From Bacteroidota bacterium (GTDB lineage Bacteria; Bacteroidota; Ignavibacteria; Palsa-1295), in the NCBI GenBank assembly GCA_025363505.1, contig JANYDV010000058.1:1-5837 (forward strand): DNA of 5,837 nt. Reading direction: 5' to 3'. Numbering within the stretch: position 1 is the stretch's first letter; every line of letters starts with the position of its first letter. The position numbers and the translations under genes are program-made. The notes under the pieces were generated by a model. That model was not told the DNA's origin and did not search any database. It worked only from the letters and a program-made list of their open reading frames with translations. Below are positions 1-5,837 of this stretch, one piece after another.

Positions 1-3
1 CTA

Positions 4-35
4 TTTATCAAGATTCTTACAAAAATATACATTTG
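4..35 (+). promoter_or_regulatory. Candidate Bacteroidota-type promoter for the HisA-like gene
   Basis: TACATTTG at 28-35 fits the TAnnTTTG -7 element known for the primary sigma factor of Bacteroidota. A TTTA at 4-7 lies 20 bases upstream and could be a degenerate version of the TTTG -33 element. Transcription would then begin near position 42, leaving a leader of roughly 20 bases before the ATG at 65. The region is AT-rich, as expected. The -33 match is imperfect and the left edge of the window hides further context, so this is a motif-based proposal only. Confidence 0.4.
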
Positions 36-64
36 GGCTACTAATTGACTATTGATTTGCAAAA

Positions 65-802
65 ATGTTACTAATTATACCGTCAATCCATATCCGATCA
101 GGAAAATGTTTACCGCCGGTGGATTACTTTTCCGAGCACCACCTCCCTGAATACGACCATTTACCTGAACGAACGAGAATTCTCCGAATGGAAAATGCGA
201 AGGCATTGCATTTGTTCTTTGAAGATACGGCGCCTTATTCGGACGAAGGGATTGCCATTATTCAACAGATTAGAACTGCAATAGACATCCCACTCGGAAT
301 TTCGCTCGATCATTTTGATTCGCACCAAGAAATACAACGACTTTTTGACAATGGGATCTATAGAATAACTGTCAGTGCCAAAACACCAAAAGCAACAATA
401 AGTGAACTGATAAAGACCTTTACTGCTCAACGATTTTCTTTTCTTATCCATCATAAAAACAATATCTTAGAGGATGCACTTGCTATTAAACTTTTAGGGG
501 GGTGTAGACTAAAATATTATTTAGAAAATCTTGAGGATCTAAGCGAAATAAGAGCTGTTTGCGAAGAATTGTTGAAAAATGGATTGCGACTTACACTCAT
601 TTCGCGTGTCTTTAATTATAGTGAGTTAATGCTACTTCAGGATCTATCACCTGTTGTTGACTCGATCATTCTCGATGATACCCTCGAACATGATCGATTC
701 CCATGTCAAAATATATGGCGTTTAGCCGAAGAGCGTGCATTTAATTCGAAGGGTATTGAATCGAATCTATGGAAAAATCCGTTAGAAAAAGCTCATAATT
801 GA
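65..802 (+). CDS. HisA-like TIM-barrel protein lacking the catalytic residues
   Basis: This 245-residue protein has the length of HisA, the histidine-pathway isomerase that opens the ring of ProFAR, and resembles it over the N-terminal half. Residues 4-14 (IIPSIHIRSGK) align with the first HisA strand, which normally reads IPA-[IL]-D-L-x-x-G. Residues 44-54 (NAKALHLFFED) match the second strand, and 93-105 (LFDNGIYRITVSA) match the segment that leads to the HisA GS phosphate-binding motif. The key residues are gone: the first catalytic Asp is His9, the GGG(I/V) loop after strand three reads ISLD (79-82), and the strand expected to carry the second catalytic Asp reads LIHH (127-130). The C-terminal SGGI and VGR-type phosphate motifs are also absent. 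By inference it keeps the fold but not the isomerase activity. There is no signal peptide or membrane segment, so it should be cytoplasmic. The ATG at 65 is chosen because the barrel's first strand begins immediately; no Shine-Dalgarno is visible. The next gene starts 17 bases after its stop. The family resemblance is fairly convincing, the role unknown. Confidence 0.72.
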   Translation: MLLIIPSIHIRSGKCLPPVDYFSEHHLPEYDHLPERTRILRMENAKALHLFFEDTAPYSDEGIAIIQQIRTAIDIPLGISLDHFDSHQEIQRLFDNGIYRITVSAKTPKATISELIKTFTAQRFSFLIHHKNNILEDALAIKLLGGCRLKYYLENLEDLSEIRAVCEELLKNGLRLTLISRVFNYSELMLLQDLSPVVDSIILDDTLEHDRFPCQNIWRLAEERAFNSKGIESNLWKNPLEKAHN

Positions 803-819
803 TCAATCATCTCGATACT

Positions 820-3800
820 ATGAAGAATATTGTCCGTGTTGTGTGCGCATCTGCGCTTCTCTTGCTTTCTACAACCGTTTCTGCCCAATGGCTCAATAAA
901 CCTTCGTCTGAGAACGAAGAAGAGGTAAATGGACTTGAACGCTACTATGAATGGTTTTTCCATCAACGCACCTTTGGTCTCGGATATATACCAGAGGGTG
1001 CATATAAACGCGCTGTCGATCAACGCGCGGCTCTTGCCAATGCCGCTCACTCCCACAATAATACTCTCGCTGTAACACAATGGACGAATATCGGACCATA
1101 TAATATCAATGCGAGTATCGGCGGACCACATGGCGGTAGGATCAATACGATTGTCGTCAACCCTGTCAATTCACAGATTGCGTATATGGGGGCAGCCAAC
1201 GGAGGAATTTGGAAAACGACCAATGGCGGCGATGCATGGCGCCCTGTATCAAATGGTCTCTCTTCACTGGCTATGGGAGCACTTGCCATTGACCCCAAAA
1301 ACCCAAATACTATCTATGCAGGTACGGGTGAATTCGCGCAAGGCTTTGGCTCCTTTTTTGGAGGTGGTATTTATCGTTCGACTAATGCCGGGGCGAGTTG
1401 GACTCCTATCGGTTTAAGTAATGTAGGTGCATTTAGTAAGATCGTCGTTCATCCGGTCCAATCAAACGTTATTTATGCCGCCGGTGCAGGTTCGGGTAGC
1501 GGACTCTACGTTACAAAAGACGGTGGTGGTATTTGGACTCGTATGAGCGGTACCTTCCCTCCGGGCGCAGTGACCGATATGGATTTTGTAGCCGGTGAGA
1601 ACAATGATGTCATCTATGCTGCGATCCCAAGTCATGGTATCTACCGTTCAGACGACGGCGGCGCGTTGTGGTATCAGGTACATCAATATAATGAGATGCG
1701 CAGAATGCATGTCGCTGTCAATCCTCTGAACCCAAATGATCTTGTTGATCTTTCGATCAATTATAACGGCGGATTTGAAGGGATGTCACGATCGACCAAT
1801 GGTGGCTCAACATGGGACGACATTTCCGGAGGTTTCCGAAGTAACGATCCATTCGCCGTTGCAGGTGGGTATCAAGGTTGGTACGATGCTTATCTTGTTC
1901 GCGACCCCAAAAATGCTGAGCATTTTCTTTTAGGTGCTATTTCTGTTTGGGCTACCGATGACGGTGGCGGAAGCTGGAACGATGTTGCAAATTCATATCA
2001 ACCGGGTGGTACACACCCCGATCAACACGCGGCAGCGTTTGCATCAAAATCAGATACGATGTTTGTTACCGGCGATGGTGGTGTCGCACGCTCTCTTGAT
2101 CGTGGTAACACCTTTGATGTGAGTGATGATAGCACGGCGATCACACAAGCATATAGTCTTGCCATTGATCAAACTGTGGATGATGCTTCATATATTGGTA
2201 CTCAAGACAATGGTATTTTAGGCGGTTCAAGTGTTGACAATTGGGATGTTCTCGGTGGTGGCGATGGTGGGAATATTATAGTAGATTCAAAAGATCATAC
2301 GACACTCTACTTTAATCGTCCGACTTCGTTTAATGTTTCCCAATGGGACCCAAGCAGTGGTGAACAGGATTTTAGTAATGGAATTACTACATCCGACAGC
2401 GTGGGTTGGCTGAAGCCGATTGCACAGGATGAGGCAAATCATATTCTCTATACAGGATCACAATATTTGTATATTCTTGCCAACAACTCAACAACTTGGA
2501 CAAGACGTAACAAAAAACTTGCGACCGGTGCCGGTGCATATATCAACGCCATCGGACCAGCAGGTGATGGTAAATCTGTGATGATCGGTACAACAGACGG
2601 TCACGTCTGGACGACACCTGATAATGGTCTTACATTCAAAGCTTCCAGCGGGCTTCCCGGAAGAAGTATTACGGCTTTTGCCGTAAGTCCCGCTTCTAAG
2701 ATGACATTTTATGTTACACTCAGCGGATTTGGTGCAGGACATATCTTCAAAACTTCTGACTTTGGTCTGACTTGGGCAAATGTCTCAGGACTGTTGCCGG
2801 ATATTTCTTGCAATGCTATCGTCATCGATCCGACACATCCTTCTCATCTATATGTAGGCACAGATGTCGGGGTATTCTATTCCCCTGACGATGGTATCAA
2901 CTGGGTGCCGTATGGCACGGGATTGCCCAACGTCGCAATTTTTGCAATGGGTGCACATAGATCGAGAAAATTGCTTCGAGTCGGCACTCACGGACGATCA
3001 GTCTGGGAAGCACCAATGGAAGATGTACCTTCGGGTGTAACGACTCCGACTATCTCAAGTCTATGGTTCGTCGGTGAACCGACTGACATATCATGGTATG
3101 GTGTGCCTACGGGAGCCAAAGTAGAAATCAGCACTGATAATGCACAATCATGGCAAACAATCAGTGATGCGGCACCGGGTAATGCCCTGCATATCAATGC
3201 GGTAAATTTCCCCTCAAGCCAACAAGCACTTGTTCGAGTCACCAGTGGCACAGAGGTATTGCTCTCACGTCAATTCAAAATTACAACGCGTGTGGCAGGC
3301 TCGACACTTTCAGTTTTTTCTGAGCAAGCGTTATATATGTATGATTTAGCGTATGACGGTGATGATGCTACTCTATTTGTAACTAATTTCAATGACGCTG
3401 ACAATAAGATCTATAAAATGGATCCGACAACAGGTGCTCTCACAGGAAACATTAGTGTTTCAGGTGGCAAAAGCTTCACCGGTATTTGCTACGATGTGCT
3501 GACAAAGCATTTGTTTGTTCATCAGGCATTACAAACAACCACAGCCTCGAATATTTTCGAGATTACTACCACCGGATCAATTGTGCATAAATGGACATCA
3601 CCTTCTACCTATGGTACGGGTGTCTTGGTGATTGGTGATACACTGTTTCTTGCCGATAGAAATAATAATGTGATACACCGTGTTCATAAAACCGATCCTT
3701 CAATCTCCTACGACGATTTCGAGCTTGCACGTTCAGCCGCATTCGGACCTCGTTGCCTGACTCTTAATTCATTCAATGGTGAATTGCTTCATACATGGAC

Positions 3801-4329
3801 TGACTTCCAAGGTAACTCAACCAATGCATCGCTCTACGATAGCTATATTTTGAAGCTTTCTCGTACCGACGGAACAGAGCTTTCATCTTGGTTTGTACAG
3901 GAAGGTGGCAACAACGGGACAAACGTGCGCGGTATTGAGTATGACCCTCGTTCGAATGGTACTCAAGTTTGGGTCACGGTGCTCAATAGCGGTAACTCTT
4001 CAAAGGTAATGAAGATCACGTTAGTAGATGGTCCGACTAATGGCACGGCTATATCAACGTATGCAAATCCTACGTCGATTCTGTCGGTTTATCCCAATCC
4101 TGTGACTGATCATACGACCGTGAATTATTCTTTGAATACTACTTCTGATATTCGTATTGTCGTTCGCGACATTCTTGGTCGTGAAGTATTCAGCACTACG
4201 TATGGAAAAGAAACTGAGGGCGAGCACGCTCACCGGATTCAACTTGGTCGGTTAAATACAGGCGGCTACACCGTCGGTGTCTATGCAGGTCAATCACTTG
4301 TCGGCGTTGCGTCGATTGTTGTGTATTAA
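820..4329 (+). CDS. Secreted BNR/Asp-box beta-propeller protein with T9SS type A sorting domain
   Basis: This 1169-residue protein is predicted to be exported. The ATG at 820 is preferred over an in-frame TTG at 799, because it places a standard signal peptide (MKN, hydrophobic core, cleavage after VSA, about residue 22) at the terminus. Residues 42-61 hold a YYEWFFHQR...GYIPEGA segment and 105-109 GGRIN, which I recall as typical of large Bacteroidota BNR-propeller proteins. Asp-boxes (S/T-x-D/N-x-G-x-x-W/F) end at W140, W194, W239, W284, W332, W386, F432, F606, W652 and W695, mostly 43-54 residues apart, one blade each; an HPDQH motif lies at 399-403. The fold is that of sortilin/GH74-type propellers. 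Residues about 741-828 look Ig/Fn3-like with a degenerate Asp-box at W778. Residues about 829-1078 carry YVTN/NHL-like repeats (LAYDGDDATLFVTN, GICYDVLTKHLFVH), probably a second propeller. Residues 1087-1169 are a T9SS sorting domain with YPNP at 1091-1094. No enzymatic activity can be assigned; binding or adhesion is as likely as glycan hydrolysis. The downstream reductase starts 8 bases after the stop. Confidence 0.92.
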   Translation: MKNIVRVVCASALLLLSTTVSAQWLNKPSSENEEEVNGLERYYEWFFHQRTFGLGYIPEGAYKRAVDQRAALANAAHSHNNTLAVTQWTNIGPYNINASIGGPHGGRINTIVVNPVNSQIAYMGAANGGIWKTTNGGDAWRPVSNGLSSLAMGALAIDPKNPNTIYAGTGEFAQGFGSFFGGGIYRSTNAGASWTPIGLSNVGAFSKIVVHPVQSNVIYAAGAGSGSGLYVTKDGGGIWTRMSGTFPPGAVTDMDFVAGENNDVIYAAIPSHGIYRSDDGGALWYQVHQYNEMRRMHVAVNPLNPNDLVDLSINYNGGFEGMSRSTNGGSTWDDISGGFRSNDPFAVAGGYQGWYDAYLVRDPKNAEHFLLGAISVWATDDGGGSWNDVANSYQPGGTHPDQHAAAFASKSDTMFVTGDGGVARSLDRGNTFDVSDDSTAITQAYSLAIDQTVDDASYIGTQDNGILGGSSVDNWDVLGGGDGGNIIVDSKDHTTLYFNRPTSFNVSQWDPSSGEQDFSNGITTSDSVGWLKPIAQDEANHILYTGSQYLYILANNSTTWTRRNKKLATGAGAYINAIGPAGDGKSVMIGTTDGHVWTTPDNGLTFKASSGLPGRSITAFAVSPASKMTFYVTLSGFGAGHIFKTSDFGLTWANVSGLLPDISCNAIVIDPTHPSHLYVGTDVGVFYSPDDGINWVPYGTGLPNVAIFAMGAHRSRKLLRVGTHGRSVWEAPMEDVPSGVTTPTISSLWFVGEPTDISWYGVPTGAKVEISTDNAQSWQTISDAAPGNALHINAVNFPSSQQALVRVTSGTEVLLSRQFKITTRVAGSTLSVFSEQALYMYDLAYDGDDATLFVTNFNDADNKIYKMDPTTGALTGNISVSGGKSFTGICYDVLTKHLFVHQALQTTTASNIFEITTTGSIVHKWTSPSTYGTGVLVIGDTLFLADRNNNVIHRVHKTDPSISYDDFELARSAAFGPRCLTLNSFNGELLHTWTDFQGNSTNASLYDSYILKLSRTDGTELSSWFVQEGGNNGTNVRGIEYDPRSNGTQVWVTVLNSGNSSKVMKITLVDGPTNGTAISTYANPTSILSVYPNPVTDHTTVNYSLNTTSDIRIVVRDILGREVFSTTYGKETEGEHAHRIQLGRLNTGGYTVGVYAGQSLVGVASIVVY
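2669..2686 (+). repeat. Small intragenic stem-loop
   Basis: TTACGGC and GCCGTAA form a perfect 7-bp inverted repeat around a TTTT loop. A further GCGGG (2648-2652) and CCCGC (2689-2693) pair could close an outer stem around it. It lies within the propeller gene, coding for part of a blade (around residues 617-623). No U-tract follows, so it is not an obvious terminator. It may be chance. Confidence 0.3.
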
Positions 4330-4372
4330 CAGTCTCAATGACAATCTTGCGCCCCCGTCGTCGTGAGACTGT
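4329..4372 (+). promoter_or_regulatory. Inverted repeat bracketing the reductase start codon
   Basis: ACAGTCTCA at 4329-4337 is the exact reverse complement of TGAGACTGT at 4364-4372. The left arm covers the last base of the propeller gene's stop codon and the whole 8-base intergenic gap, and the 26-base loop begins precisely with the ATG of the reductase gene. In mRNA this could fold over the initiation region and be opened by ribosomes finishing the upstream gene, which would couple translation of the two. The pairing is seen directly; the regulatory role is inferred. Confidence 0.4.
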
Positions 4373-5324
4373 CTTTCTGACGGGCGTTCACGGTTTTCTT
4401 GGGCAACATACGCTCCGTACGTTTCTTGATGAATCTCGATGCGATCTTATCCTGACAGCACGTCAGGATAAGTTGCTCTATGATGATCTTGCTCGCGAAC
4501 AACGTATTGCCGCTTACGAACCACTTGATCTTGCTGATCGTGACCGCGTCCGTGATCTTATCGTTCGCTACAAACCCGATGTCATAGTAAATTGTGCTGG
4601 AGTGGTGAATGTCGATCTTGCCGAAACTCAACGTGAAACAGCCTGGAAATCAAATGTTCGTGCAATAGAATATCTTATTGAAGGTGCACGGCGGGTTGAT
4701 GCACGTATTGTCCATCTCTCGACTGATTATATTTTTGATGGCACCAAGTCACCCTATGCTGAAGGCGCAACGCCAAACCCACTTAACTATTACGGACGCA
4801 CAAAACTTGCAAGTGAAAATGCCCTAAAGAGTTCAGGGCTTGCACATTTAGTAATTCGAACTTCAATGCTCTATGGTGCTGAGGTCGTTCGAATAAATGG
4901 CAAGAAAAACTTTGTACTCGAAACACTTTCAAAACTTCGCAAAAACGAAGTGATGAATGCTTATACCGATCTCGCGGCAACTCCTACGCTGATTGACGAC
5001 GTTGCTCTGGCACTTATCAGAGCTGTGGAATTACAAAAAACAGGCGTCTATCATATTGCAGGACCTGAATTACTTTCCCGCTATGAACTTGCATTACAAA
5101 CCGCCGATACATTCCATCTTGAATCCTCATTCATTCGTGGCACTCACTTCGATCCTTCAAAAGAAACCGGCATCGCCGAACGCCCCAGAAGTATTGCGCT
5201 CGTAACACTCAAAGCCCAAACCGAACTCGGCATCAAGTGCTCCGGCATCTCCGAAGGCTTACAAGTAATGGCAAGAGGCTTACAAAACATCGCAGAGATC
5301 AAGAATTTGAAGGTCTATGAGTAA
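4338..5324 (+). CDS. RmlD-family NAD(P)-dependent sugar-nucleotide reductase (extended/atypical SDR)
   Basis: This 328-residue protein is a Rossmann-fold SDR of the RmlD type. The family's founding enzyme reduces dTDP-6-deoxy-L-lyxo-4-hexulose to dTDP-L-rhamnose with NAD(P)H in the cytoplasm. The dinucleotide loop TGVHGFLG is at 15-22, LDLAD at 63-67 follows the usual RmlD pattern, NCAGVV at 85-90 is the strand-four motif, STDYIFDG at 128-135 holds the catalytic Thr/Ser, and YGRTK at 152-156 is the YxxxK motif. RTSMLYG (174-180), TPTLIDDVA (215-223) and RPRSIAL (282-288) match later RmlD landmarks. The catalytic set is intact, so it should be active. It is somewhat longer than typical RmlD (near 290-300 aa), and no rmlA, rmlB or rmlC is present here, so the substrate may be another nucleotide sugar. 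Arg42 after strand two could favour NADPH. The start is the ATG 8 bases after the propeller gene, without a Shine-Dalgarno. Five Asp-Leu pairs in residues 36-94 all use GAT-CTT. Confidence 0.88.
   Translation: MTILRPRRRETVFLTGVHGFLGQHTLRTFLDESRCDLILTARQDKLLYDDLAREQRIAAYEPLDLADRDRVRDLIVRYKPDVIVNCAGVVNVDLAETQRETAWKSNVRAIEYLIEGARRVDARIVHLSTDYIFDGTKSPYAEGATPNPLNYYGRTKLASENALKSSGLAHLVIRTSMLYGAEVVRINGKKNFVLETLSKLRKNEVMNAYTDLAATPTLIDDVALALIRAVELQKTGVYHIAGPELLSRYELALQTADTFHLESSFIRGTHFDPSKETGIAERPRSIALVTLKAQTELGIKCSGISEGLQVMARGLQNIAEIKNLKVYE
4446..4472 (+). repeat. Perfect 11-bp inverted repeat inside the reductase gene
   Basis: CTTATCCTGAC (4446-4456) and GTCAGGATAAG (4462-4472) are exact reverse complements separated by the 5-base loop AGCAC. 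The element codes for residues 37-45 of the reductase (LILTARQDK), at and just after the second beta strand of the Rossmann fold, so it must serve the protein as well. No run of T follows, so it is not a standard intrinsic terminator. It would form a stable hairpin in the mRNA about 110 bases after the start codon. Confidence 0.6.
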
Positions 5325-5357
5325 GATATTCTTTCCGCTTTTTGGTTTGAAGCGTTG

Positions 5358-5365
5358 TATATTTG
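5358..5365 (+). promoter_or_regulatory. Possible TAnnTTTG -7 element
   Basis: TATATTTG matches the Bacteroidota -7 consensus. The nearest TTTG sequences upstream (5341-5344 and 5346-5349) are only 13 or 8 bases away, closer than the usual spacing, so the -33 element is unconvincing. If used, it would give a leader of roughly 140 bases for the gene at 5516. Confidence 0.25.
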
Positions 5366-5426
5366 TGTGGAAGTTGAAAGCAATATTCATATTTATTGAT
5401 TAGTCGGGTTTCCACCCCTACTATTC

Positions 5427-5449
5427 ATTCATTCGAAAGCAGAATGGAT
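5427..5449 (+). repeat. Stem-loop in the spacer
   Basis: ATTCATTC (5427-5434) can pair with GAATGGAT (5442-5449) over 8 positions with one G-U pair, leaving a 7-base loop GAAAGCA. It could be a weak 3' end structure for the upstream transcript or a leader structure for the next gene. No T run follows, which argues against an intrinsic terminator. Confidence 0.3.
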
Positions 5450-5515
5450 ATAAAGTACAACAAAACTCAATTATAACTCGGGAACGCTTACTATATATAC
5501 ATCATTTCAGTCAAG

Positions 5516-5837
5516 ATGAAAAGATTCTTTTTTATAATATTATTTTTGCCATCTTTTGTTTTTGCACAGCAAAATCAAGATACTTCTGTTAATTCTTTAC
5601 GCAAATACTTAAAACATTTTTCTTCACTAGATTCCGGGACGATTTTTTTTCGCACACATATCGAACACCCGCTAATGGACATTTCCATTAGAAGTAAAAG
5701 TGTGTTTTCCTTTGTCAAAAAAAATGATCCGGATACTTCTTTCCTTTTCTTAGACAATTCTATTACTGATATGGGGGAAAGCAACACCTACTTTCAGGAT
5801 GGGGAGTATTATTATAAGGCACAGAATATTGAGAAAT
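5516..5837 (+). CDS. Secreted protein of unknown function, N-terminal part (cut by window end)
   Basis: An ORF opens at ATG 5516 and stays open to the last base, giving 107 complete codons; the 3' end lies beyond the window. The first 17 residues (MKRFFFIILFLPSFVFA) form a clear Sec signal peptide with probable cleavage at FA|QQ; there is no lipobox Cys, so it is not a lipoprotein. The mature part begins with a Gln/Asp/Ser-rich linker and an amphipathic stretch (LRKYLKHFSSLDSG), then alternates hydrophobic and polar residues (TIFFRTHIE, MDISIRS, SVFSFVKK, SFLFLDNS, NTYFQDGEYYYKAQ), suggesting beta strands. This loosely recalls the N-terminal or LolA-like beta domains of Bacteroidota envelope proteins such as some TlpA-type thioredoxins, but no diagnostic motif is visible and I do not assign a family. 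The codons are markedly AT-rich compared with the propeller and reductase genes. It is separated from the reductase by 191 bases and is probably its own transcription unit. Confidence 0.75.
   Translation, partial: MKRFFFIILFLPSFVFAQQNQDTSVNSLRKYLKHFSSLDSGTIFFRTHIEHPLMDISIRSKSVFSFVKKNDPDTSFLFLDNSITDMGESNTYFQDGEYYYKAQNIEK

Larger units (their letters stand above)
5325..5515 (+). other. AT-rich intergenic spacer between reductase and next secreted protein
   Basis: This 191-base gap holds no convincing ORF. It is more AT-rich than the preceding genes and probably contains the end of the upstream transcript and the promoter of the gene at 5516. I find no strong terminator (no GC-rich hairpin followed by a T run). 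A TATATTTG octamer and a small stem-loop are listed separately. There is also a 4-bp GGGT/ACCC hairpin near 5407-5418, too short to rely on. Confidence 0.6.

Noticed and set aside
798..807. Palindrome ATTGATCAAT at the junction of the first two genes
   Set aside because: Only 10 bases, AT-rich and partly constrained by coding and stop codon; likely chance.
799..819. TTG start at 799 for the propeller gene, overlapping the previous stop codon
   Set aside because: It would add seven polar residues ahead of a well-formed signal peptide; the ATG at 820 gives a normal N terminus.
1216..2904. Repeated GGTGGC-like and GATGGTGG-like DNA in the propeller gene
   Set aside because: These encode the Gly-rich Asp-box turns of each blade and are not a DNA-level repeat array.
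2988..3251. Minus-strand reading frame of 87 codons, and similar antisense frames elsewhere
   Set aside because: All lie opposite strong coding sequence and lack recognisable motifs; they are shadows of the + strand genes.
820..4329. Annotation as a sialidase on the basis of Asp-boxes
   Set aside because: Asp-boxes are structural; the arginine triad and other sialidase active-site features were not recognised.
4443..4619. Five copies of GATCTT within 180 bases
   Set aside because: All are in frame as Asp-Leu codons and spaced irregularly, so codon preference explains them.
5575..5787. Minus-strand reading frame of 70 codons near the window end
   Set aside because: It lies opposite the ORF from 5516, which has a clear signal peptide and continues to the window edge.

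Overview
The window looks like a chromosomal segment from a member of the Bacteroidota/Chlorobi (FCB) group, possibly an Ignavibacteria- or Kapabacteria-like lineage. Three things point there: a clear C-terminal type IX secretion (T9SS) sorting domain with a YPNP motif on the large central protein, the lack of recognisable Shine-Dalgarno sequences before any of the four genes, and a Bacteroidota-style TAnnTTTG promoter element upstream of the first gene. The exact lineage cannot be fixed from the sequence alone. All four genes lie on the + strand.

Layout. Positions 1-64 are a short AT-rich leader with a plausible promoter. Positions 65-802 encode a 245-residue protein that resembles the HisA (phosphoribosyl-isomerase) TIM barrel along its first half but has lost the catalytic aspartate and the phosphate-binding glycines; it is probably a non-isomerase relative. 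After 17 bases comes a large gene (820-4329, 1169 aa) for a secreted beta-propeller protein: signal peptide, about ten BNR/Asp-box repeats, an Ig-like linker, a second YVTN/NHL-like propeller region and a T9SS sorting domain. Eight bases later an RmlD-family sugar-nucleotide reductase begins (4338-5324). A 191-base AT-rich spacer follows, with a weak promoter-like octamer and a small stem-loop, and then the start of a new secreted protein (5516 onward) that runs off the end of the window.

How the genes may work together. The first three genes are tightly packed and could be one transcript. The propeller protein is predicted to be exported by Sec, then moved across the outer membrane by T9SS. 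In characterised species such cargo can be attached to an anionic LPS, so a nucleotide-sugar reductase next door is suggestive, but the link is inference. The HisA-like protein has no evident connection to histidine synthesis here, as no other his gene is visible.

The most unusual signals are the HisA-like protein with missing active-site residues, and two strong inverted repeats at the 5' end of the reductase gene: one (9-bp arms) brackets the start codon and fills the whole intergenic gap, the other (perfect 11-bp arms, 5-base loop) lies inside the coding sequence. No mobile element, CRISPR array, tRNA or rRNA was seen.
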